64,000 bases of DNA from Pseudozyma flocculosa PF-1 (lineage: Eukaryota; Basidiomycota; Ustilaginomycetes; Ustilaginales; Ustilaginaceae): contig NW_006920887.1 of assembly GCF_000417875.1 (NCBI RefSeq), forward strand, positions 463,199-527,198, in the 5' to 3' direction. How positions within the stretch are numbered: the first letter of the stretch is position 1; every line of letters starts with the position of its first letter. Below, piece after piece: positions 20,681-30,565 of this stretch. Below the pieces are notes generated by a model. That model worked only from the letters and a program-made list of their open reading frames with translations, was not told the origin of the DNA and ran no database searches. The translations under genes were made by a program, and so were the position numbers.

Positions 20681-21735
20681 GCGGATGCGCCGACAATCGA
20701 GGTATCGCAAGCTCCTCGCATCGCCGAAACCTGCAGCTATCCCGGAATCGATCCGATGAGTACGATGTGAAGCCGCAACACAACCGCAGCCGCGTGGCTC
20801 GTCCCGGAGCTAGACGAGGCTGGAATCGCATGCTGTTCGGACGAGGACGGCGGGGCGAGGACCGCGTTTCGGCATCGCTGAGGTGCCACGATCTGATCGT
20901 CCCGAGAGTTCTGGCTTGGCGAGGCGATATCATGCCGTGAGGCTGCCTGACGGGAGAAGAGGGGGATCGGGTGGTGCCGACGTTGGCGAGAGGCTTCCGA
21001 GCTGCTGGACCACGAGGTTCGGAAGGGAAGCCGAAGATGTCTGCTCCTCTCGTCATCCAGGAACGCGCCAGGCACGACGGGCGGCCGTCGGGCTGAGCTG
21101 CCCACGGAAGCGGTCCGTAGAGGGAAGGCGGGCCATCGATTTGAGGGTATTATCGCCTTTGGGAACGCTTTCTTGGAGCGAGTGGACCTCGCGGAGAGCG
21201 TGACACGTTGGTGACACTCGACCTCGCGGTCTGCGTTTCTGACGTCTGCCGGCGTCCAGCACGGCATCGGACGTCGAGGCAGGTGCATCACAGGAGCCGC
21301 CGGCGTATCCGCTTCGGAGAATTAAGAGCCGGATGTCGCCTCGTGGAGCAAGCAATGTCGTCGAGCAGCCGCCCGGCGGCATCGTCGAGCTTCCATATGG
21401 TCGCAGAACAGGCAGGCTGCCGGGCGGGCTGATTGCTTGACGAGGCTGCCTCTCACCTCTCGCCTCTCGACGTTCATGCCGCGGTAAGGCAAGGCACCGG
21501 TACGGTACGGGTTGGTGCCGCTCGACGAGAGTTTTCGAACCCCGCTGACTGCACGAGGCAAACAAGGCGGGCCAAGAGGCCTGGTGGGTCGACGAAGACA
21601 CGAAGGAGGGGTGCGACGTGTGGCGAGAAGCAGAGAGGCGGTGGCGGGGATCAGCAAGAGGCTAAGGCAGCTCAGCTGCCACGGCCGATTTCCTTTTCAT
21701 GCACTCGAGGGAACGTGGACAGCCTCGCTTATTCT

Positions 21736-21752
21736 GCGCGCGCGCGCGCGCG
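21736..21752. repeat. (GC)n dinucleotide run
   Basis: Eight uninterrupted GC units in a non-coding stretch. Confidence 0.9.
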
Positions 21753-21957
21753 ACCCGGCGCCCGATGCTACCGCTGCCGCCACCGCCGGGACCAACGGCA
21801 TCTTGGCTCGCTCGATGGGTCCTCTGGACGCTTCGGCATCTTTGATCCGTTCACCACGCTTGCCGCTCCTCTCACGTCACGTCATCACGAGCGGAACACG
21901 CTCACTCTACTTTGGGAGAAGCAAGAGCGAGCAAGAGATGATGCATGGATCTCGAGC

Positions 21958-21960
<3 letters not shown>

Positions 21961-21990
<30 letters not shown>
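21961..21990. repeat. (CTG)10 microsatellite
   Basis: Ten perfect CTG units. No supported gene covers it. Confidence 0.95.
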
Positions 21991-21991
<1 letters not shown>

Positions 21992-24113
21992 GTTCCGCCT
22001 CACCCTCAACCAGGCAAGATCGAGAGGCGTCCATGTCACCCCGTGCTCTGCGTCACGCTGGTCCGAGCCTGAGCGTAGATACGGGTGAGCCGTCGGCAGA
22101 TGCATGGTGTTCCCATGCGTTGATGATGTCGAGCGGACGGGCCGAACCGGTGTGAAGCTCGACCTCGATCGGTTCCTGCCGGGCAAAGGTCGCACGCCAA
22201 GCCGCTGAAACGCTACGCCAGACCAGCGTCGACGACGATACGGTAGCTCGGAGGTGCTGTACGCCCGTACGCCCACTGGTGCGGACAATCGACCTCCGTC
22301 TCTGGCTCATGTAGAGGCTCAACTGCGAAGCAAGTCGAGCAAGCCAAAAGCAATCTAACCTCAGGCGTAGCTCTCGACAAGCCGGGCGAACAGACAGCCC
22401 AGGATCGAGGACAAAGTCACACGACCTCGTCCGACCAATCAGCCATTTCGCATCGCATCTGCCTGCCTGGGGTCGAGCAGCGAAGAGCGGGGAGGTTGCG
22501 TGCATGCTTCGTGCAGCGGTGCAGGGCTTGGCCTTCAGCCTGGGGCGACGGGCGAGCTGGTTTGATGGCCCTGGCGCCCCTGCAGCTCGCCAGGCAAAGC
22601 AAGAAAGATCTTCTTGGCCTGCGTCGGGCCGCTGGCTCGTCGTTTCGCAGTTCGTCGCCCTCGATGCTGGAAAGCTGACGAGCAGAGAGCGACTGCAACC
22701 ACATGAGACATGGTTCAACGTCATGATCCCCTCTTGGTGGTGGCGAGTCGATGGCAGAAACACGACTTCTCCAGGTGGTGAGGAGGCCAGCGAGCGGCGA
22801 CGGAGCGACCGCCGACGGCAAGCGGGGGGTTAGAGTCGACCATCATGCAAGGCGAGCACGTTCTTGAAAGCTCGTCGACGACTGGCTCGCTGATTGGCCT
22901 CGGCTCCACAGTGGGCCAGGTGGGGGGTTGAGCGAGCAGCTGGCGGCCGAGCGACCTTGCTTGTGCTGGTCCTCTGCCAGCACGCACGCTGCTTCAGGGG
23001 TCCATGCCAGATTCCTCGCAAGCAGGCGGCCAGGCAGCGAGCAAACGGACGCACGCTGCATGCGAGCGCAGGTCCTGATGTCCCGCCGACGAACCGACCG
23101 AAGGTAGGAAAAAACTCGACCCGACCGTCGGTCGTCTGGGTGAGGTCAAGCGGGTGGACCGGCATCGCCGGTTGGGTCGAACCGGGCCGCGGCGGCGGTT
23201 GGCGGCGCAGATGCCGCGCTGAGGCGGGTGCCAGACGAGGCCAGCCCTGGCCGCGGTCCCAGCGGGCGGAAAAGAGCGGCCGCTGCGTCGGCGCTTTTTT
23301 GGAATTTTTTCTTCAGATGGCGCCAAATCGCCCGCGGGCCACCGACGGCGATCTGCCTTGCCAAGCCTCTTCTTTCCTCTCTGCCCGACAAGCAGGCAGC
23401 TACAGGTAGGCTAGGGCTGCTGCCCGCCTGCCACCATGACGCTCCCTCTTGACCGGGCCAGGCCAACAGGCCAATCAATCTGGAGCCGGGGCCAGGGCCA
23501 GGGCCCGACCGCCCGCCCACCCTCGTGCTGGCGAACTTTTTTCGGAAGGCCACCGTCAGCCAGCCAGATACCGGTAGACCAAGCTAAGCTTGCTTTCGGT
23601 TTTCGCTCTCGACCTCGTGCCCGACGTTCCGAGATGCCAGAGCAAACAGCCGAGCCAGAAGCTCTCTACTTCTGCCTGCCAGCCTGCCAGGCCAGCCCGG
23701 CCTGCTGCGTGTCGAGTGCAGTTTCCAGCGTTGCGTGGGCGTGGCGTCGTGGCGGGCAGGCCTTCGTTGTTTGAATTGCATGCGTCGAGCCAACCCACCA
23801 ACGTCCCAACCCCCCACCGAGCGCCCCATCAGCCGGCCCCTACCTACTTAACCCCTGCCCCTGGCCGTCGGCTTCCTCCCTGGTCGAGCGCCCTCCCTGC
23901 CACACCCACCGCGACCGCCACCGCGACCACCACCGCGACCCTCGCTCCTCACCACCCCTTTCACGACCGCCGACCCCTGCCTGGCTGCGGAACGCACTCG
24001 CGCCCGCCAAGCTCCCATCGGCGACCCAGGGACATCGAGCAAGACTGCAGAGAGACGGATCGACCGGCCCTCGTCTTCTCACCACTCCACCACCTGCCTC
24101 GCGGCTCGTCAAC

Positions 24114-26359
24114 ATGTCTGAGCACAGTGAGTGGAGATTCCGGCGGCATGCTGCTCGGAGCAGGGCCGGCGCTGGACTGGCTGAGCGCACGCTGACCTGC
24201 TCGCGACCCCCGTGCTGCCTCTCTGCCTCTCTGCCGCCGCAGTCACCGCCCACACAGAGCCCTCGGTGGCCTCGTCGGGCGCCGGCTCGGGCCCCGCATC
24301 GGACTCAGGCTCCTCGAGCGCCGGTGCGGCCGAAAAGGGCTCCGCCAACGTCCGCCCGCTGCCCGACCACAACGACCACAGCATCCTCGAGAGCCACCTC
24401 TTCCCCGCCGACTCGTACACCCAAGACACTCACACCTACTGGGCCGACCTGCCCTTTGGCGAAAAGACGCGCTGGATCAACCGCCAGTCCAACGCCGAGG
24501 CCGCCCGCGAGCTCGGCGTCATCGGACGCATGTTCAAGGAGGACCCGCTGTCGCCCATCCGCGCCTACTTCAACAACTATGTCATCACCGGCCTCGGCCT
24601 CTTTGTCGAGGGCTTCACCCTCTTCTCGGTCGGCAACCTCACCCCGCTGTTCAAGGCGACCTACCCGGCGTGCTGGAAGACGCACGAGGTGTGCAACGAG
24701 CAGTGGATCCACGCCGTCGACTACCTCGAGATTGTCGGCATCATTGTCGGCCAGATCCTCGTCGGCATCGAGGGCGACTGGATCGGCCGCAAGTTTGGCA
24801 TGGTCCAGGACGCCCTCATCATGACCCTCGGCTCCGTCATGCTCACCGCCATGTGGGGCACCACCCTCAACGGCTGGGTCATCTGCTACGCCTGGTCCCT
24901 CTTCGTATACGGCATCGGCGTGGGCGGAGAGTACCCGATGACGTCGACGCGGGCCATGGAGGGCACGGGCAGCGGGCGGGCGGCGACGACGGGCGACCGG
25001 ATGCACCGCGGCCGCAACGTCCAGCTGGCGTTCCTGATGCAGGGCTGGGGCCAGCTGGCCAACCAGGGCATCCTCATCATCGGCCTCCTCATCTTCCACG
25101 GCTCCATCAACCCGCCCTACACGACGACGTCGACCCAGTGGACGTTCCGCGTCCAGTTCGCCATCATCGCCGCCTTTACCCTCTACCTCGCCTACATCCG
25201 CTACTACCGCATGAAGTACACCGACGTCGCGCTCCAGAACGCCAAGAAGCGCCTGCACACGTCGGGCTACGACGTCAAGTCGCTCAAGCTGGCCATGGGG
25301 CACTACTGGCACCGCATCCTGGGCACCGCAGGCGGCTGGTTCGCGAATGACTTCTTTTTTGTGAGTTTTTCAAGGAGAGGGAAGCAGTGCCTTGGTCGTC
25401 CTCCTGTCGTCTCCGTGCTGACCTCGGGCTCTTGCCTTTACCCTCTCTTTCGTGCGGCGCCTGAACAGTACGGAAACAAGATCTTTTCGGGCGTCTTCAT
25501 TGGCATCATCACGGGCGGCAACGCCTCGCTGGGCACGACGTGGCTCTACAACCTGATCAACGTCGGCGTCTCGCTGGTGGGCTACTACATGGCGGCCATC
25601 TTCATGGACCACAAGCAGTACGGGCGCAAGTGGATGCAGGCCAACGGCTTCGTGGCCGACTTTATCCTCTTCATTGTGGCGGCGGCCATGTACAACACGC
25701 TCACCGTACCCGGCAGCGGCATCCGCGGCTTCCAGGCCATCTACTTCCTGTCGTCGTTCTGGAACCAGTTTGGCCCCAACGCCACGAGCTTCCTGCTGGC
25801 GGCCGAGGTGTACCCGGCCTCGATCCGCGCCACGGCCCACGGCTTTTCGGCCGCCGTGGGCAAGCTGGGCGCGCTGGCGCCGGCGATCCTCTACAACTAC
25901 ATCGACAACCACACCAAGTTCTGGGTCGTGTGCTGGTTTGGCCTTGGCGGCTGGATCATCACGATGGTCTTTGTGCCGGACACGACGGGCCTGGACCTGC
26001 GCGAGCAGGAGCGGTACTGGGAGTTTGTCCTGACGGGCCGCGAGTCCGAGTACCACGGCATCGCCATCCACCCGCGCCACCTGTCGCTGTGGGAGCGCGT
26101 GGTGCTCAAGCGCCACCGGTACTATGACCCGGAGCTGGACAAGGAGCAGCGCATCGCCGAGATGCAAGTCATCTACGAGGCGACCAAGGAGGCGCGCGCC
26201 GAGAAGACGCTCGAGGACAGCCTGGCCGCCGAGGAAGGCCTCGAGGCCGACCTGCACGGCTACTTTAGCAGCCAGCAGGCGGCCAAGAAGCTCCAGGACC
26301 CGACGGATACGGGCGCGCACCACCCGTCGAAGTTGGCCGCGATTGAAAAGAGCCTCTGA
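24114..26359 (+). CDS. MFS permease, phosphate/organophosphate (PHS-like) family
   Basis: Exons 24114-24126 (13 nt, MSEH-), 24243-25360 and 25469-26359; 2022 nt, 673 aa. Introns are GTGAGT-AG and in phase. After a Ser/Gly-rich cytosolic N-terminus (about 1-90) come twelve predicted membrane segments: first SFxxYVITGLGLFVEGFTLF-like, then GDWIGRKFGM (loop 2-3 MFS signature), GIGVGGEYPMTSTRAMEG (position of the Pho84 GGDYPLSA motif), a central loop, GTAGGWFANDFFF, LLAAEVYPASIRATAHGF and VFVPDTTGLDL. The order and motifs fit proton-coupled phosphate-type MFS transporters and Git1-like glycerophosphodiester permeases. The substrate cannot be read from sequence. The hydrophilic C-terminal tail (about 110 residues) is long and charged. 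Confidence 0.82.
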
Positions 26360-27814
26360 GCGGCGCCACCCCTCGCCGCGCGGCCCCTCTGCTTGACGAC
26401 CTGCCCTTTGCTAGATCTGCTGCAACGCCTTGACGATTTTGTATAGCCAGCACAGCCGATACAACTGCTACTTACTACCCTTCCCCGAGCTGTAGCTGCA
26501 TCCTCTGCTGTTACGTCGCACGATGGCCTTCTACTTCATACCAACCATTGTGCCAGTCCAACCACGTCTAGTGCACGAGTGTGGCAGCGAGGGAGACGGT
26601 GTGCGCTGCGCTGCGCCAAGGTGCCGATATGCCGTGTTGCACCATGCTGGCTGAGCATGCGAGCTGATTGACTGTCGCGGACGAGGATGTCGAGATGGTT
26701 GCGACGGTGGCCTGGAGGCAGGTGGAAGAAAGCCAAAGCAAGGGGCCTCGAGTCAGGCCAGGGTCGTCGAGGCTCGGCAAGAGGGGCACGGAAGAAGGAT
26801 GCCGAGGGCCGCCATGCCGGGCGCGCAGGCGAGGCAAGTGGGAGGGAGCGAGGCTGGGCCCTCCGTTGGAGCAAGCTCGCTGCGCAACCCCCGGACCTTT
26901 TGGCCCCCCCAACCCCTCTCATCCTCCCACCCGTGGACAGCATGCGACGGGGCGAGGTCAAGGGTCGAGTCCCCAACATGCTGCCGGTCCTCGCAAGGTC
27001 GCTCTGTAGGTGGCTGCGCCAGACGAGCGGTGCGTCGTGAGACCCACCGGAATAACGAAGCTAAGGCTCAGCAGCGACTCCTCGCGGGACTCTTTGACAC
27101 ACGGCCTTGGTTGGCGCCCCGCCGCGCCCCCAACCGCTTCTCTACCTGCAACCGACCCCGCAACACTGCTCTCTGTCTATTCACTTGGGCCAAAAAGTCG
27201 CGCCGACCCTTGGCTTATCCTCTTCGCCTTCTTCGCCTTTCTTCCTCTCCCTCCTCCTCGCCCTCGACCGACTCTCGCCCATCCTTGCACCTGGCCAGGC
27301 CATCATACACCGGCTTGCCTGCGCCCCGACCCCGCTTCACCCGGCTCGCGGACCATGGCTGCCGGCTGACACCTCCTGCCTTCGCTCCCGGTCACATCTC
27401 GGACCATGCCTCTGGCACAACCCGCCCCGCAACATCGGTAGCCTCCCCGCGCCACTCTGGAAAAGCCTCATCCTCGGAATCTACGCCGCCCCGTTGCCTG
27501 CCCATCCTAACCACAACCTTGGCTATCGTCACGGACGCCATCCTCGCCGAGCTCTGCTCGCGCCCCACCTCGCTCGACCTCGACGGGTTCTACCCTCCCC
27601 CGTTCACGGCGGCAGCTCGCCTTAGCATGCCACCGCGCCTCCTCATCTCACACTGTCACCCCTTGATGCCACACTTCTGATCGCGCCCTCTACACAGTCC
27701 CTGCTAGACGATCGCACCGCCGATCCACTACAGCCACCCAGCTTGGCACCGACCGCGTCGATCTCGGCACCTCAATCTGCACCTCTGCCTACCTTCCCTC
27801 CCCCTTCTCCCGCC
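26360..27814. other. Intergenic region and leader of sugar-type permease
   Basis: 1.45 kb. The first part is a 3' flank. From about 27.1 kb the plus strand is strongly pyrimidine-rich, as in promoters and leaders elsewhere in the window. A 205-codon open frame here (27010-27625 region) has no domain character and I do not call it. Confidence 0.5.
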
Positions 27815-29557
27815 ATGTTCGGCATGACCGACCTCGGACGCAGCAAGGCGGGCATCGCTCTTTCGCACAGGCCGCCCGCCCTCAGCGATCGCCTCGCCGC
27901 CATCCCCAACAACACAAACCAGTCCCTTTGGATCCTCGACCCGGGCCTCCGCCGCCTCAACTTCTGGATGCTCGTCTGCCTCGTCTCGTCGTACGCCACT
28001 GGCTTCGACGGCTCCCTCTTCACCGGCCTCCAGACCCTCGAGCGCTGGTCCTCGGACCTGGGCAACCCGGACTCCAACCTCACCGGCATCATCGGCATGA
28101 GCGGCATCATTGGCATCGTCTTTGCCCCGTTTGTCGGCGGGTGGCTCAACGACCGCCTCGGCCGTTCCCGCACCATGCTCATCGCCGCAACCATCGCCGT
28201 CGTCGGCGGCGCCCTCACCGCCGTCAAGCTCGACCGCCCCTCGCACCAGCGCGACCTCTTCATCTGCGCCCGCGTCGTCCTCTCGCTCGCCAGCGGCCTC
28301 ACCATGGTCGCCAGCCCCATCCTCATGGCCGAGCTCGCCCACCCGCGCCAGCGTGCCGCCGTCGCCAGCCTCTACCAGTGCGGCTTCTACTCGGGCGCCG
28401 TCGTGGCCGCCTGGATGACGTTTGGCACCAACCGCTGGTCCGACTCGTGGTCCTGGCGCCTCCCCTGCCTCTTCCAGATCTTCCCCTTTGTCCTCCAGAT
28501 CGGCGTCCTGTGGTGGTGCCCGCAGTCGCCGCGCTGGCTCGTGGCCCAGGGGCGCCGCGACGACGCCCTCGAGGTGCTCGCCACCTACCACGCCAACGGC
28601 GACCGCAACGACCCGCTCGTCCGCTTTGAGCTCGACGAGATCGCCGCCGCCATCGAGGCCGAAAAGGCAGCCGCCGCCACCACGTTCCGCGACCTGGTGG
28701 CCACGCGCGGCAACCGCCAGCGTATGTGGGTCGTCGTCACGCTCGCGTTTGCCACGCAGTGGTGCGGCAACGGCGTCATCAGCTACTACCTCTCGCGCAT
28801 CCTCGCCTCGATCGGCATCGGCTCGACGCGCCAGCAGGCCGTCTTCAACGGCGGCCTCGCCATCTTCAACCTGGTCGTGGCCACCTCGGCCGCCTTTACC
28901 GCCGAGCGCTTCGGGCGCCGCCGCCTGTTCATCGTCTCGGCGTTTGGCATGCTGGCGTCGTTTGTCGTCATCACCGTCTGCTCGGCCGTCTACGCGCGCT
29001 CCATGGCCAGCGCGGCCGGCTCGAGCGTCATCGCCTTTCTCTTTCTCTTTTTCTTCTTCTACGACATCGCCATGACGCCGCTGTCGTTTTCGTACCCGGT
29101 CGAGATCCTGCCGTACAACGTGCGCTCCAAGGGCATGTCGGTCTCGGTCTCGGTGCTCGCCGTGGCGGCCTGCTTCAACATCTGGGTCAACCCCATCGCC
29201 CTCGCCGCCATCGGCTGGAAGCTCTACCTGGTCTACATCGCCGTCCTGGTCCTGTTTTGCATCAACGTCCTCCTCACCTACCCCGAGACGCGCGGCAGGA
29301 CCGTCGAGGAGATCGCCGTCGTCTTTGACGGCGTCGAGGGCGCAGCCGCTGCCGTCGTGGCCGAAGTCGACGCCGGACGCCTCGGCGTCGTCGACGAGAA
29401 GCGACGGCAGCCCGGTGGCGCAGCTCGACTGGCGACGTTCCGACTGGCGGCCGGCGCTGGCGGCGCCCTGTCGTCGTCGTCGGCCACGACCATGTCCAAG
29501 GACGACGATGCCAAGAAGGACGACTCGATGCGCAGCGTCACGGGCGACGCCGTGTAG
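27815..29557 (+). CDS. MFS sugar transporter (hexose/lactose-permease type)
   Basis: Single exon, 580 aa. The ATG at 27815 is the first in frame after a Pro/Ser leader. Sugar-porter signatures are in order: ATGFDGSLFTGLQTL in TM1, GGWLNDRLGRSRTM between TM2 and TM3, PQSPRWLVAQGR after TM6, AERFGRRRLF between TM8 and TM9, YPVEILPYNVRSKGM after TM10, and PETRGRTVEEI after TM12. This matches plasma-membrane sugar/proton symporters or facilitators of the fungal lactose-permease/hexose group. The C-terminal ~80 residues are low-complexity Ala/Ser/Asp. It lies in tandem with the PHS-like permease, both on the plus strand. The substrate is not assignable. Confidence 0.9.
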   Translation: MFGMTDLGRSKAGIALSHRPPALSDRLAAIPNNTNQSLWILDPGLRRLNFWMLVCLVSSYATGFDGSLFTGLQTLERWSSDLGNPDSNLTGIIGMSGIIGIVFAPFVGGWLNDRLGRSRTMLIAATIAVVGGALTAVKLDRPSHQRDLFICARVVLSLASGLTMVASPILMAELAHPRQRAAVASLYQCGFYSGAVVAAWMTFGTNRWSDSWSWRLPCLFQIFPFVLQIGVLWWCPQSPRWLVAQGRRDDALEVLATYHANGDRNDPLVRFELDEIAAAIEAEKAAAATTFRDLVATRGNRQRMWVVVTLAFATQWCGNGVISYYLSRILASIGIGSTRQQAVFNGGLAIFNLVVATSAAFTAERFGRRRLFIVSAFGMLASFVVITVCSAVYARSMASAAGSSVIAFLFLFFFFYDIAMTPLSFSYPVEILPYNVRSKGMSVSVSVLAVAACFNIWVNPIALAAIGWKLYLVYIAVLVLFCINVLLTYPETRGRTVEEIAVVFDGVEGAAAAVVAEVDAGRLGVVDEKRRQPGGAARLATFRLAAGAGGALSSSSATTMSKDDDAKKDDSMRSVTGDAV

Positions 29558-30565
29558 TGCTTCCGCCCAAGCACATGCCCCCCCACCCTTTCGCCCCCCG
29601 AGCCACGCTCTCCTTCTCGACTGCCTTTACCTAGCCCTGCTTTGCCTTGCTCCTTGTTCTTCCAGTCACGGTCACCTACCCCATACGCTCTCTCTTTTTC
29701 CTCTTTGCCTCGGGTTCCCCTCTCTGCATACCACATCGACCCGTCGTCGTCGCCGCTGCGTCCTCAGTCCTCACTTGTACTTTTACCCCGACCCCATCCC
29801 CCTGATCCTCGCTGTCCGAACGTCGACTCGATTCGATGCGATGCGCCACAAAAGACCATCGGCGCGCCCCACTGCACAGATGGACGTCGCGGTCCCTTCG
29901 CTGCAGCGCTATCGAATCGACCGGCTAGGGAGGCACCTCGGCGGGGGGCCCTCGATGTCATCTTGACGCGCTCTCGGCGGCTCCTGGACCAAAGTGGGCT
30001 GGCATCCTCACTACGGTGGCCGCCAGAATGAATTGGGTGGCGTCGGCTGCTCGCCATGCTGACAGTGCTATCCTTGGCAAGGAACCGTCCTTCGGGTTCA
30101 AGGCAGCAGGAAGGCACTTGACGAGCGGCCCCGCCCCTTCTTCCCGTACCGCGGGTCGCGTACCATGACCACCTCGCCCTCACCTTGTAGCAGCGCACGC
30201 TGGGTACGGTAACCCGCACATGCCCCTGCTCCCCTTCGCCATCTCTCTGTGCAGGGACTCACACAGAGGCCTACGTGAACGATGATGCCGCTGACTGACC
30301 CCACACCGACACGAGATTCGCCTCTGCCCCGGCCCTCACCGCGAGTACACACATACGTGGAGCTGGCGAGCGCGCCCACGCATCCGTGACGCGCCGCCAG
30401 CCGTCATGTTTTTGCTCCCCTCTTCCGGCGACCATCCAGGCGAGATCATGGCCTGGAGCTCGAATCTCCCATCCCTGCTTCTGCTGGATACACGCTCCGT
30501 TTCATGCACCGAGCTCATGTTCGATGGGGATGTATTCACCTTGTTCGTAGCGCCCCCCTTCCTCC
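29558..30565. other. Convergent intergenic region
   Basis: 1.0 kb between the sugar permease stop and the Abp1 stop. I see no supported gene or repeat. Confidence 0.5.

Larger units (their letters stand above)
19903..24113. other. 4.2 kb gene-poor region with scattered repeats
   Basis: Open frames exist on both strands but none shows domain character, consistent codon bias or a supported start. The first 3 kb hold a diverged direct repeat, trinucleotide runs and a (GC)n run, listed separately. From about 22.8 kb the sequence becomes rich in GGCCAG/GCCTGCC strings and, after 23.85 kb, in pyrimidines and CCGCGACC repeats. This is probably the promoter and leader of the permease that starts at 24114. 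Confidence 0.5.

Noticed and set aside
22894..23553. Open frames on both strands in the gene-poor region (up to 171 codons)
   Set aside because: Arg/Pro/Ala-rich translations, no start context, no domain, and promoter-type repeats throughout.
11808..29557. Secondary-metabolite gene cluster
   Set aside because: No backbone synthase and no pathway regulator are present, so I report it only as a weak neighbourhood observation.
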